Assembly (NCBI GenBank): GCA_963795715.1
Contig: CAWCIY010000002.1
Coordinates: 868,001-932,000, forward strand
Origin: JAFEDN01 sp963795715
GTDB lineage: Bacteria > Pseudomonadota > Gammaproteobacteria > Coxiellales > Coxiellaceae
Direction of reading: 5' to 3'
DNA: 64,000 bases
Both the position numbers and the translations under genes were made by a program. Shown in pieces: positions 17,677 to 25,714 of this stretch. Every line of letters starts with the position of its first letter. Position 1 is the stretch's first letter. The notes under the pieces were generated by a model. That model did no database searches. It was not told the DNA's origin and was given only the letters and a program-made list of their open reading frames with translations.

Positions 17677-20203
17677 TTTCGACCCCGCGAACCGGTTCAA
17701 TGCCCACTAAGTGCTCTCCTGAGGGAAGCTGAATCAAGCGCACCCCCTGAGTGTTGCGTCCCAGGACAGATACTTCAGCCACTCGGATACGAACTAAGGT
17801 TCCTTGATCACTGATCAGTAAAACTTCATCGTCATCATGAACTTGAGTCGCTGCTACCACTTTACCATTTCTTTCGTTCACTTGAATGGCTCTTACCCCC
17901 TGTCCACCTCGGCCTATGGCGCGGTAATCACCCAAAGAAGTCCGTTGACCATAACCATTAGCAGTGGCGGTTAATAAGGTGCAACGCTCATCCACAATGA
18001 TTAATGTCATGACTTTTTGATCAGCTCCCAATTTCATTCCCCGCACGCCTCTAGCAGTTCTACCCATTGGCCGCACAGTACTCTCTGGAAAACGAATGGC
18101 TTTGCCTCCGTCGCTGACTAACATGACTTCGTGCTGGCCATTGGTAATGCCGGCGCCGATCAAACAATCTCCTTCGTCCAATTCCAATGCAATTTTGCCT
18201 GTGGTCCGTACCCTCGCAAAATCACTCAGAGCTACTTTTTTAACGACACCACTTTGCGTTGCCATAAATACAAAGTGATCTTCTTCAAATTGTTTTACTG
18301 GTAAAATGGCGGAAATTTGTTCATCTTTGGCTAAAGGGAACAAATTGATAATCGGTCTTCCGCGTGCAATTCGTCCGCCCTCTGGAACTTCATACACTTT
18401 TAACCAATAAACTTTGCCTTGGGTGGAAAAACACAAAATGGTGTCATGAGAATTGGCTACTAAAATATTTTTAATAAAATCTTGCTCTTTCATAGTGGTA
18501 GCCGTTTTACCACGTCCACCTCGATGTTGCGCCGCATAACTATCCAAAGATTGGGATTTGATATAACCTTCTTGAGATAAGGTCACTACCAAATCTTGTT
18601 CGGTAATTAAATCTTCATTACTTAAATCTTCATGGGTATCTAAAATTACGGTACGGCGTTCGTCACCAAATTGTTCTTTAACAGCGATCAATTCTTCACG
18701 GATGATGCGATGCAATTCATCAGGATCGGACAGAATTTTAATAAGCGCTTGGATCCTGGCAATGATTTCCTGATATTCGCTGTGTATTTTTTCCTGTTCT
18801 AAACCGGTTAAACGGTGTAAACGTAAATCCAAAATGGCTTGGGCTTGAGCTGGAGAAAGACGATAAACCTGTCCGATTCATACCGTATTCAGTGCTTAAT
18901 TCCTGAGGCCGGGTTTGATCTGCACCAGCCTGCGCCAATAACTGCGCTACGGAACCGGCGTCCCAGCCATGTTGCATCAACGCTTCTTTGGCTTCAGCCG
19001 GATTCTGTGCAGATTTAATCAGTGCGATGACCGGATCAATATTCGCTAACGCCACCGCCAGTCCTTCCAAGAGATGCGCCCGTTCTCGGGCCTTGCGCAA
19101 TTCATAAATAGTGCGGCGAGTCACTACTTCCCGTCGATGTTGTAAGAAAGCATGTAGTAACTGTTTCAAATTCAGTACGCGTGGCTGGCCATTATCTAAA
19201 GCTACCATATTGATGCCAAACACGACTTGCAATTGAGTATTTTTATATAAGTTATTGAGAACGACTTCCGGATGATCGCCACGGCGTACTTCAATCACCA
19301 TCCGCATCCCTTCTTTATCAGATTCATCTCGCAAAGCGGTAATGCCTTCTATTTCTTTGTCTCGAACCATTTCGCCGATGCGTTCTAACAATCGGGCTTT
19401 ATTAACCTGATAAGGGAGCTCATGACTATGATAGAGGCTTTTCCTCCCTCTTCTGTTTCAATGGCCGTTTTTGCACGCATGTAAATACGGCCACGTCCGG
19501 TTTTATAAGCTTGCACTATGCCGGCACGACCATTGATAATTCCAGCGGTAGGAAAATCGGGGCCGGGAATATATTTCATTAATTGCAATAAATCCAAATC
19601 GGGGTTATCCATCAGCGCTAAACAGCCGTCAATAACTTCATTCAAATTATGCGGCGGAATATTGGTCGCCATGCCCACGGCGATACCAGAAGAGCCATTG
19701 ACTAATAAGTTGGGCGCACGGGTTGGCAATACAAAGGGAATCTGCTCAGTGCCATCGTAATTAGGGCCAAAATCTACGGTTTCTTTATCCAGATCGGCCA
19801 ATAAGGTGTGGGCAAATTGCGACATGCGAATTTCGGTGTAACGCATTGCTGCGGGTGCATCGCCATCTACAGAACCAAAATTTCCTTGGCCATCTACCAG
19901 TAAATAACGCAAGCTAAAAGGCTGGGCCATGCGGACAATGGTGTCGTACACTGCAGTATCGCCATGAGGATGGTATTTACCGATAACGTCACCGACAATA
20001 CGAGCAGATTTTTTATATGGTTTATTCCAATCGTTTCCTAATTCACCCATCGCATAAAGTACGCGCCTATGGACTGGTTTTAAGCCGTCACGAACGTCTG
20101 GTAAAGCACGGCCGACAATCACGCTCATGGCATAATCTAGATAAGATTGGCGTAATTCGTCTTCAATCGTAATCGGGGTGATTTCTTTAGCTAATTGTGA
20201 CAT
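17666..20203 (-). pseudogene. gyrA: DNA gyrase subunit A, frameshifted
   Basis: GyrA is the DNA-cleaving subunit of gyrase. The full span is about 845 codons, normal size. The first part has ITIEDELRQSYLDYAMSVIV, the HPHGDTAVYD quinolone-determining segment and AMRYTEIRM with the catalytic tyrosine. The middle has the coiled-coil gate; the last third holds the C-terminal beta-pinwheel with QRTSLGDYRAIGRGGQGV (a GyrA box is QRRGGKG in E. coli). Two one-base changes break the frame: a missing C near 19431 (VHELPYQVNKARL expected) and an extra T near 18873 (NRTGYRLSPAQAQ expected). Repairing both restores one reading frame. Because gyrase is essential, sequence error is likely. The Thr at the position of E. 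coli Ser83 is normal in Pseudomonas. Confidence 0.9.
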
Positions 20204-20483
20204 AAACTTAGGATCCTCTCCTACAACACAGTTCGAAATTATAACACGATAGAGGAGTCCTAGTCATCAAAACTTAAGATAAGACCAGCAATTCCGCTAT
20301 GTGTATTGTCAAGGGTTAGGGACAAAGAAATCCCCTCCATCCGAAATGGTCTAAAAAATTAAGAGCCGAAGAACAGTCAAGGCTGCGCGAAGCGCACCCC
20401 GAAGGGGTTTAGCCTTGACTGTTCGCAGGCGACCCCATCATTGGGTGATGCGCTGTGATCAGCGATATCTGATCACAGCGCAT
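20204..20483. repeat. cluster of strong hairpins between gyrA and an IS element
   Basis: Two perfect inverted repeats lie here. The first has arms GAACAGTCAAGGCT (20371-20384) and its complement (20411-20424), enclosing small hairpins GCGCGAAGCGC and CCCCGAAGGGG. The second has 15-base arms 20448-20462 and 20469-20483 around CGATAT. No coding frame covers the gap. The first could terminate or attenuate transcription; such palindromes are also typical landing sites of IS1111 elements. Confidence 0.7.
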
Positions 20484-21808
20484 GATTACCTTTTTTCTTC
20501 AAAGATCTTCAGCATTTAAACAAGGCTTATTGCCCTAATCTGCTATTCGTGGTTATTTCCGTAGAAATACGCACAAGCTGTTCATTCAGTTTAATAAGGT
20601 GCGTGCCCCAAACTCGCTAACGTGGTCCTCTCAGACTCACAGGAATTGCTACGGGGTCACGCAAACTGTTGCTGCTTCACTTGATCTTTGATCGCTGCTC
20701 TCTTCTCATATAAGCATCCTGTTCTAATACAGGCTCTGATCCGCCCTGCCAGGTGTCGAGCTACCGCAACAATAGCCCGCTTCTTCCCTCGATGGGCGGA
20801 TAATCTGTCATAAATCTCCTTCAAATTGGGATCTTGACGAATGGCCACCCATGCGGCTTCTATGAATATTTTACGGAATATAGACCGACCCTGTCGACTA
20901 ATATTCCCTTGTCGAATGTGCTCTCCAGAAGAATATTCACTCGGGGTCAGTCCCAGAAAACTAAAGAGCCTCTTCTCGTTTTTAAACTGGCTCATATCCC
21001 CTAATTCATTCGCCAGTTCCCGGCCATGCAATAACCCTATGCCGGGGACACTTTCATAAATCATCGTTAATCCATCCTCCTGGGCTTGATTTTTGAGTTG
21101 CTCTTCAATCATCTTTAAACTCCGGGTTAAGTCCTGCCATTCCTGAGCATAACAGTGAATACTATACTTTAGGTCCTCAGGCACTTGAATATCGGATAGC
21201 TCATTTAATTTCTTCAGGATCCAGCAAGCAGATATCCTCGTATCATCTTCTACAGGCATCAATCCTTGCGTAAATAACAGGCCTTTCAATTGATTCCCTA
21301 TTCGCTGCCGACTTTGCCAAATTTGCTGACGGAGTCGCGTGACGCTCCGTCGCCCTTCTTGTTCGACCGTCGGCACAAATATATCCCTTTCAGGCGATGA
21401 CTCGCTAGTTGGGTCGCTATTTTTAATGCATCGCGTTTATCCGTTTTTACCCGATCTCTCGATGCTACTTCAATGGCCCCAGGGTGCACAACCTGGTTTT
21501 TAATTCCGTGCGATAATAAAAAACGATGCAAATGAAAACCTGAAAATCCGGCTTCATAGGCTGTTTTAACCTCCGCTCCCTGAAAATGATTATGAATATA
21601 ACTGAGTAATACCTCAGGCTTAGCAGGCATCGTATCACGCTTAATAACCTCTCCCTCGCAGATACTGACGCAACTATAGGTTTTTTTATGAACGTCAATT
21701 CCCATATATATCGTCTTTCCTGTATAATCGTACTTGTACATATATCTTCCTCCATTATTCACTTCAATACCTTATTTTATAATGGAGGAAGATTTCTTAA
21801 TACATCAT
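20484..21808 (-). mobile_element. IS110-family (IS1111-like) insertion sequence, approximate limits
   Basis: A transposase (20657-21741) is bordered on the right by a structured repeat starting at 21809 and on the left by a strong hairpin ending at 20483. Members of this family make no target duplication, so exact ends cannot be fixed by eye. The roughly 170 noncoding bases downstream of the transposase (20484-20656) are where IS1111-group elements may encode their guide (bridge) RNA; I see no obvious terminal inverted repeat. Confidence 0.55.
20657..21741 (-). pseudogene. IS110/IS1111-family transposase, frameshifted
   Basis: The ATG at 21741 has GGAGG seven bases ahead. The N-terminal DEDD catalytic domain shows MGIDVHKKT, TAYEAGFSG and VKTDKRDALKIA. 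The C-terminal domain shows ESVPGIGLLHGRELANELGD and RLFSFLGLTPSEYSSG, typical of Transposase_20 with its serine region. The two halves lie in different frames: near 21378 the sequence reads ATATATTTG where ATATTTG would keep the frame (IFVPTVEQEG expected), an apparent slip of one AT unit. Joined, the protein is about 361 residues, normal for the family. The element is probably inactive unless the slip is a sequence error. Confidence 0.85.
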
Positions 21809-21926
21809 AGCAACTCGCTGAAGCGGGAATTGCTTCCTGGTTTGAATCCTGGGCTCTGGCAAAGCCAGATCCCAGGAATGAAGGGAAAGGTCGCTCCGCT
21901 CTCCTCTCCCTTACGATCCCTCATCG
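21809..21926. repeat. structured repeat, copy B (second copy inside ppc)
   Basis: This 118-base unit aligns along its length with the reverse complement of 55084-55204. It contains a hairpin TCTGGC-AAA-GCCAGA (21855-21869) nested in CCTGG...CCAGG, and an AAGGGA...TCCCTT pair. The matching hairpin in ppc is ATCGGC-AAA-GCCGAT: both arms changed together, so base pairing is kept. It directly borders the IS110 element. No coding frame is credible here. Confidence 0.7.
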
Positions 21927-22021
21927 GACTAGGTTTTTCTACGAAAAAATAAATTTTTTTAATCATTTATAATCATACTTTTCAATGACTTATAATTCAG
22001 CGGGAATTACTGAGATAAGAC

Positions 22022-22786
22022 CTAGTTTTTTTTAGAGAAAATTCGGTTTTCTTGTTCCTGCAACCTTTTTGCCAGTTCGTAGTCTCCTTTAGGGGCTTTC
22101 TTGGCAAAAAAACCGGCGATTTCTTGCTTTTGCAGTTTCGCTGCTAACTTGAAATCGTTTTTAATCTGGCTTGTTTCAGATTGTGGTGGGGCTTTGTACT
22201 CCTTGTGAGTAATTAAATCAAAAGCCATAGCACCCACCGCATTTTTAGATTCCGCAAAAATACCGAATTTTTTTAATTTATGATGCTGATCTGGATTTTG
22301 AAATTTTTGCCGAATCCGGTCACCTTCTTTAACCAACGGCTTATAAACAGCCACTAAATCTTGAGGTTTTCTGGTTTCAGAATGGGCAAGGCCTACCACA
22401 CTTTTATCTTTTTTTGAAATGGCACGATCCTGAACTTCTATTTTCTTTTCTTTTTCTATTCTTTTTTCAGGTAGTAAAGAGAGAAAATCCGAAGCGGACT
22501 TTAAAAAAGAGGTTTTTTTAGAAGGATCTAATAATTCAACATGTTCAACACAGGCTTGCACATAATTGCGAGCAAGCGCTTGATCTATAGGAATATTTTC
22601 ATATGCAATTTTATGATCGCTCTGATAATCTTCTACAAATTGAGTAATTTCACCTTCAGCTTGAAGAACTTGAGCTTGCTTTCTTGAAAATTCTTTAGCT
22701 TCTTCTTCCGGCTTAGGCAAACAAGCCTGGTATTGGTTACGCAAGCTTATCAATTCCGCTAAATTCACTGTAGCTTTTTTTCTCAT
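22022..22786 (-). CDS. charged cytosolic protein with two C-terminal MIU-like ubiquitin-binding motifs
   Basis: The ATG at 22786 is chosen for AAGAAGG eight bases ahead, giving 254 residues. There is no signal peptide or membrane segment; it is rich in Lys, Glu and Gln. I recognise no enzyme domain. Near the C-terminus are two similar motifs: DFKLAAKLQKQE and, about 20 residues later, DYELAKRLQEQE. They fit the D-x-x-L-A-x-x-L-Q-x-x-E form of MIU (inverted UIM) helices in eukaryotic ubiquitin-binding proteins such as CCDC50 and RNF168. This suggests a protein meant to meet ubiquitin in a host cell, hence a candidate effector; the motif is short, so it could also be chance repetition. It follows the Host_attach gene after about 65 bases on the same strand. 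Confidence 0.6.
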   Translation of the reverse strand: MRKKATVNLAELISLRNQYQACLPKPEEEAKEFSRKQAQVLQAEGEITQFVEDYQSDHKIAYENIPIDQALARNYVQACVEHVELLDPSKKTSFLKSASDFLSLLPEKRIEKEKKIEVQDRAISKKDKSVVGLAHSETRKPQDLVAVYKPLVKEGDRIRQKFQNPDQHHKLKKFGIFAESKNAVGAMAFDLITHKEYKAPPQSETSQIKNDFKLAAKLQKQEIAGFFAKKAPKGDYELAKRLQEQENRIFSKKN

Positions 22787-22852
22787 AGTATCTGCCTTCT
22801 TAATATTTTTCATACATATGATAACATTTCGAACAGCACATGTCAATTTCTA

Positions 22853-23308
22853 TTATTTTACATGTAAATTTAGTAATTTAATTAAATCGTGCGGCTTTTC
22901 TTTGGTATAATCTTTTTGAATCTCCTGAATTTGGATTTCTTTTTTGAAGGGGTGCCCGTCCATACATTGGTGTAAAAGACCCATAAAGTGTGGGGCGGCC
23001 ACCAAAATTAACGAATGAAATTCTCTGTTTGCCCGGGCGTGATCCAATTTTTTATACAGCTGATGGGCAAATACCACAGCTTCATATTGGTGCGGATCGG
23101 AATTTTCGATAAAATTTCCATGCCCTCCTTGAGAGCCAATATATTCACCTTCCCGGTCACTCGTTAATTCTCGATCTGATTCCCGGCTTTCAGGATGAAT
23201 CAGTTGTTCCACTACCTGCAACTGTGGCTTTTCGTTGGCTTTACCCTTTACGAAATTATAAAGAGTAGCCGCACTGGCGTTTGCCACCAAAATCCATATT
23301 TTCTCCAT
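22853..23308 (-). CDS. Host_attach family protein
   Basis: The product is 151 residues, beginning MEKIWILVANASAATLYNF and continuing with an SRESDRELTSDREG stretch and a LILVAAPHFMGLL segment. This is the pattern of the Host_attach family (named for a protein needed for attachment to host cells in Agrobacterium; related to archaeal peptide-release-factor-1-like RNase-fold domains). The biochemical role is unresolved. There is no signal peptide, so it is cytoplasmic despite the name. A GA-rich ribosome site (GGAGTGGAAC) lies before the ATG. It is on the opposite strand to the amidohydrolase that follows, sharing a short divergent promoter region of about 100 bases. Confidence 0.82.
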   Translation of the reverse strand: MEKIWILVANASAATLYNFVKGKANEKPQLQVVEQLIHPESRESDRELTSDREGEYIGSQGGHGNFIENSDPHQYEAVVFAHQLYKKLDHARANREFHSLILVAAPHFMGLLHQCMDGHPFKKEIQIQEIQKDYTKEKPHDLIKLLNLHVK

Positions 23309-23411
23309 GTTCCACTCCGTTTTTCAATTTTTATGCAATCCCCATTTTAATACGGGAATTGTTAAATATTATCAGCTTTACTCATAAACCGAAAGTCCGT
23401 ACTATAGTTGT

Positions 23412-24755
23412 ATGAATAACAACCATACCATGGATTTTATCATTCACGGCCGCTGGGTTTTACCGATCGCGCCCAAAAATGTCATTTTAGAACATCATTC
23501 GGTTGCCGTACGCTCCGGACGTATTGTCGGAATTGCGCCAACAGAACAAATAAAATCTATATGGCAGTCCTCCAAAGTATATAACCTAAATGAACATGTT
23601 ATTATGCCAGGGCTGGTGAATGCTCATGCGCATGCACCCATGAATCTTTTTCGCGGCTTAGCAGACGATCTTCCTTTGATGGATTGGCTAAAAAACCATA
23701 TATGGCCGGCGGAAGCAGCTATCCTACGGCCTGAGTCTATTATCGATGGTATGAATCTTGCAATTTTAGAAATGGTGCGTGGTGGAACCACTTGTTTTTG
23801 TGAGCATTTCTTTTTTCATGACACTGCGGCAGAAACTGTGATTGCAGCCGGTATCCGCTCAAACATTGGCTTTTGGATTGGCAATGTGCCCACAGTATGG
23901 GGTAAAAATGAAGCGGAATACTTCGCCAAAGTAGAAGCCACTTTACAAGAAAATGACTCACACCCGTTGGTGACTTGGTCCTTAGCCCCCCATAGCCCAT
24001 ACATGGTCACTCAGGAAGGATTTAAAAAAATCAAACGGTTATCTGAGGATAATAATCTGCCTATACATGTTCATATGCATGAAACTGCTGCAGAAATTGC
24101 CGATAATTTGCAAAAATATGGAAAACGGCCCTTAGAATGGTTCAATGATTTTGATTTATTGTCTTCCAAATTGATCTGTGTGCACATGACACAACTTCTG
24201 CCGGAAGAGATTGAATTGATTGCCTCTAAACACGTGTCTGTGGTGCATTGCCCAGAATCAAACTTAAAATTAGCCAGTGGTTTTGCCCCAGTTCAAAAGT
24301 TGCAAGAAGCCGGTGTTTTAGTTGCTTTAGGAACTGATGGCGCCGCCAGTAATAACGATTTGGATATGTGGGGGGAATTACGAACCGCAGCCTTGCTGAG
24401 TAAAGGATTGAGCCAATCTGCTACCTCCCTCCCCGCCCCGCAAGCTTTAGCCATGGCCACAATGAATGGTGCTAAAGTTTTTGGTTTGGATAAAGAAATA
24501 GGTTCCTTAGAAATAGGTAAATCTGCTGATCTGATTGCGGTAGATCTGAGTTCCTATCTCACTCAACCTGTTTATAATCCCATGTCTCACCTGGTCTATG
24601 CATTGAATCGCCTGCAAGTAAGTGATGTTTGGATTGCCGGAAAACAATTGTTAAAATCAGGTGAATTTACTTATTTGGACTCAGAATCTATTATAGCTAA
24701 AGCAAAATACTGGACGGAAAAGGCTTTGCCATTCCGCTCTAAATCTAGCCAGTAG
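23412..24755 (+). CDS. mtaD: amidohydrolase, probable 5-methylthioadenosine/S-adenosylhomocysteine deaminase (TRZ/ATZ family)
   Basis: The product is 447 residues. The metal-binding HxH is in LVNAHAHAPMN (near 73-83), followed by LFRGLADDLPLMDWL; HVHMHET (near 219-225), HMTQLLPEE and GTDGAASNNDLDMWGE supply the remaining ligands and the catalytic Glu/His/Asp. This set is typical of the chlorohydrolase/SAH-deaminase group, which deaminates MTA or SAH to the inosyl forms in purine and methionine salvage. The exact substrate is inferred. The start ATG has no clear ribosome site; an ATG six codons later is an alternative. The next gene begins eight bases after the stop and is likely co-transcribed. 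Confidence 0.82.
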   Translation: MNNNHTMDFIIHGRWVLPIAPKNVILEHHSVAVRSGRIVGIAPTEQIKSIWQSSKVYNLNEHVIMPGLVNAHAHAPMNLFRGLADDLPLMDWLKNHIWPAEAAILRPESIIDGMNLAILEMVRGGTTCFCEHFFFHDTAAETVIAAGIRSNIGFWIGNVPTVWGKNEAEYFAKVEATLQENDSHPLVTWSLAPHSPYMVTQEGFKKIKRLSEDNNLPIHVHMHETAAEIADNLQKYGKRPLEWFNDFDLLSSKLICVHMTQLLPEEIELIASKHVSVVHCPESNLKLASGFAPVQKLQEAGVLVALGTDGAASNNDLDMWGELRTAALLSKGLSQSATSLPAPQALAMATMNGAKVFGLDKEIGSLEIGKSADLIAVDLSSYLTQPVYNPMSHLVYALNRLQVSDVWIAGKQLLKSGEFTYLDSESIIAKAKYWTEKALPFRSKSSQ

Positions 24756-24763
24756 GAAGATCT

Positions 24764-25663
24764 ATGCAGTTACCAAAAAAAGTCACACTCGTCGAAGTCA
24801 GTCCGAGAGATGGTTTGCAGAATGAAAAAGTCATCGTTCCCAGCACTGTTAAAATAGAATTTATTGAACTACTAGCCGATGCCGGTTTACCAGTGATTGA
24901 AAGCGCCAGTTTTGTCTCTCCTAAATGGGTTCCGCAAATGGCTGACCATTTGGAAGTGATCAAAGGAATTCAACGTCTAGCTGGCGTCAGTTACCCGGCA
25001 CTCATTCCCAATGCGCATGGCATGAATCTGGCTGTTTCAGCTGGCATAAAAGAAATTTCTGTTTTTACAGCCACTTCAGAAACATTTTCAAAGAAGAACG
25101 CGAATTGTTCTTTAGCCGAAAGCATGCATCGTATTAAAGAAGTAATAGACATTGCAAAAAAACATGATATCCCGGTACGAGGGTATATTTCTTGCGTTAT
25201 TGCCTGTCCATATGAAGGACATATTGATCCGAAAAAAACTGCCAAAGTCAGTAAACAACTGTTGGATTTGGGTTGTGAGCAGATTTCCCTAGGGGATACC
25301 ATTGGGGTTGGCACGCCTGGCAATGTTAAAAAATTACTGGATGCAGTTTTAACTCAAATTCCGGTGGAAAAAACCGCAGTCCATTTTCATGATACTTATG
25401 GTCAAGCATTGGCTAATATTTATGTCAGTTTAGAATACGGGATTCATATCATTGATAGTTCTGTTGCCGGTTTAGGCGGTTGCCCATACGCCCGCAGCGC
25501 CACAGGGAATGTGGCTACTGAAGATGTGGTTTACATGTTGCAAGGTTTAGATATCGAAACCGGAGTTAATCTGCAAACTTTATTAACTGCCGGAAACTTT
25601 ATTTGCCAATATCTAGGCCATCCACCGAGATCAAAACTGGCTTCAGTACCTCTTAGCAGCTAG
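24764..25663 (+). CDS. mvaB: hydroxymethylglutaryl-CoA lyase
   Basis: The enzyme splits HMG-CoA to acetoacetate and acetyl-CoA in leucine breakdown. The product is 299 residues. Hallmarks are VEVSPRDGLQNE near the N-terminus (metal-binding Asp and catalytic Arg), FVSPKWVPQMAD, VFTATSETF, HFHDTYGQALAN (metal-binding His pair) and the active-site loop VAGLGGCPYA with the catalytic Cys. AGGAAG lies four bases before the ATG. It follows the deaminase gene closely. No other leucine-degradation gene is present, although mmsA (34429-35919) also points to branched-chain amino-acid use. Confidence 0.93.
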   Translation: MQLPKKVTLVEVSPRDGLQNEKVIVPSTVKIEFIELLADAGLPVIESASFVSPKWVPQMADHLEVIKGIQRLAGVSYPALIPNAHGMNLAVSAGIKEISVFTATSETFSKKNANCSLAESMHRIKEVIDIAKKHDIPVRGYISCVIACPYEGHIDPKKTAKVSKQLLDLGCEQISLGDTIGVGTPGNVKKLLDAVLTQIPVEKTAVHFHDTYGQALANIYVSLEYGIHIIDSSVAGLGGCPYARSATGNVATEDVVYMLQGLDIETGVNLQTLLTAGNFICQYLGHPPRSKLASVPLSS

Positions 25664-25681
25664 GTTTTTTTAAGGATCACT

Positions 25682-25710
25682 TCATCCCGCGACTCGATCG
25701 CGGGATCTAG
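25682..25710. repeat. REP-like palindrome between convergent mvaB and typA
   Basis: Arms ATCCCGCGA and TCGCGGGAT around CTCGA; same family as 6669-6699. Its place between two convergent stops fits a two-way terminator. Confidence 0.78.
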
Positions 25711-25714
25711 AGTT

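Noticed and set aside
19950..19970. GyrA Thr at the position of E. coli Ser83 as quinolone resistance
   Set aside because: Thr is the wild-type residue in other gammaproteobacteria such as Pseudomonas.
17666..20203. Programmed frameshifting as an explanation for the broken gyrA frame
   Set aside because: No slippery heptamer or stimulator is evident, and gyrA is not known to use frameshifting; two separate lesions of opposite sign fit error or mutation better.
21835..21860. tRNA-like GGTTTGAATCC sequence
   Set aside because: No acceptor or anticodon stems fit around it; it belongs to the structured repeat.
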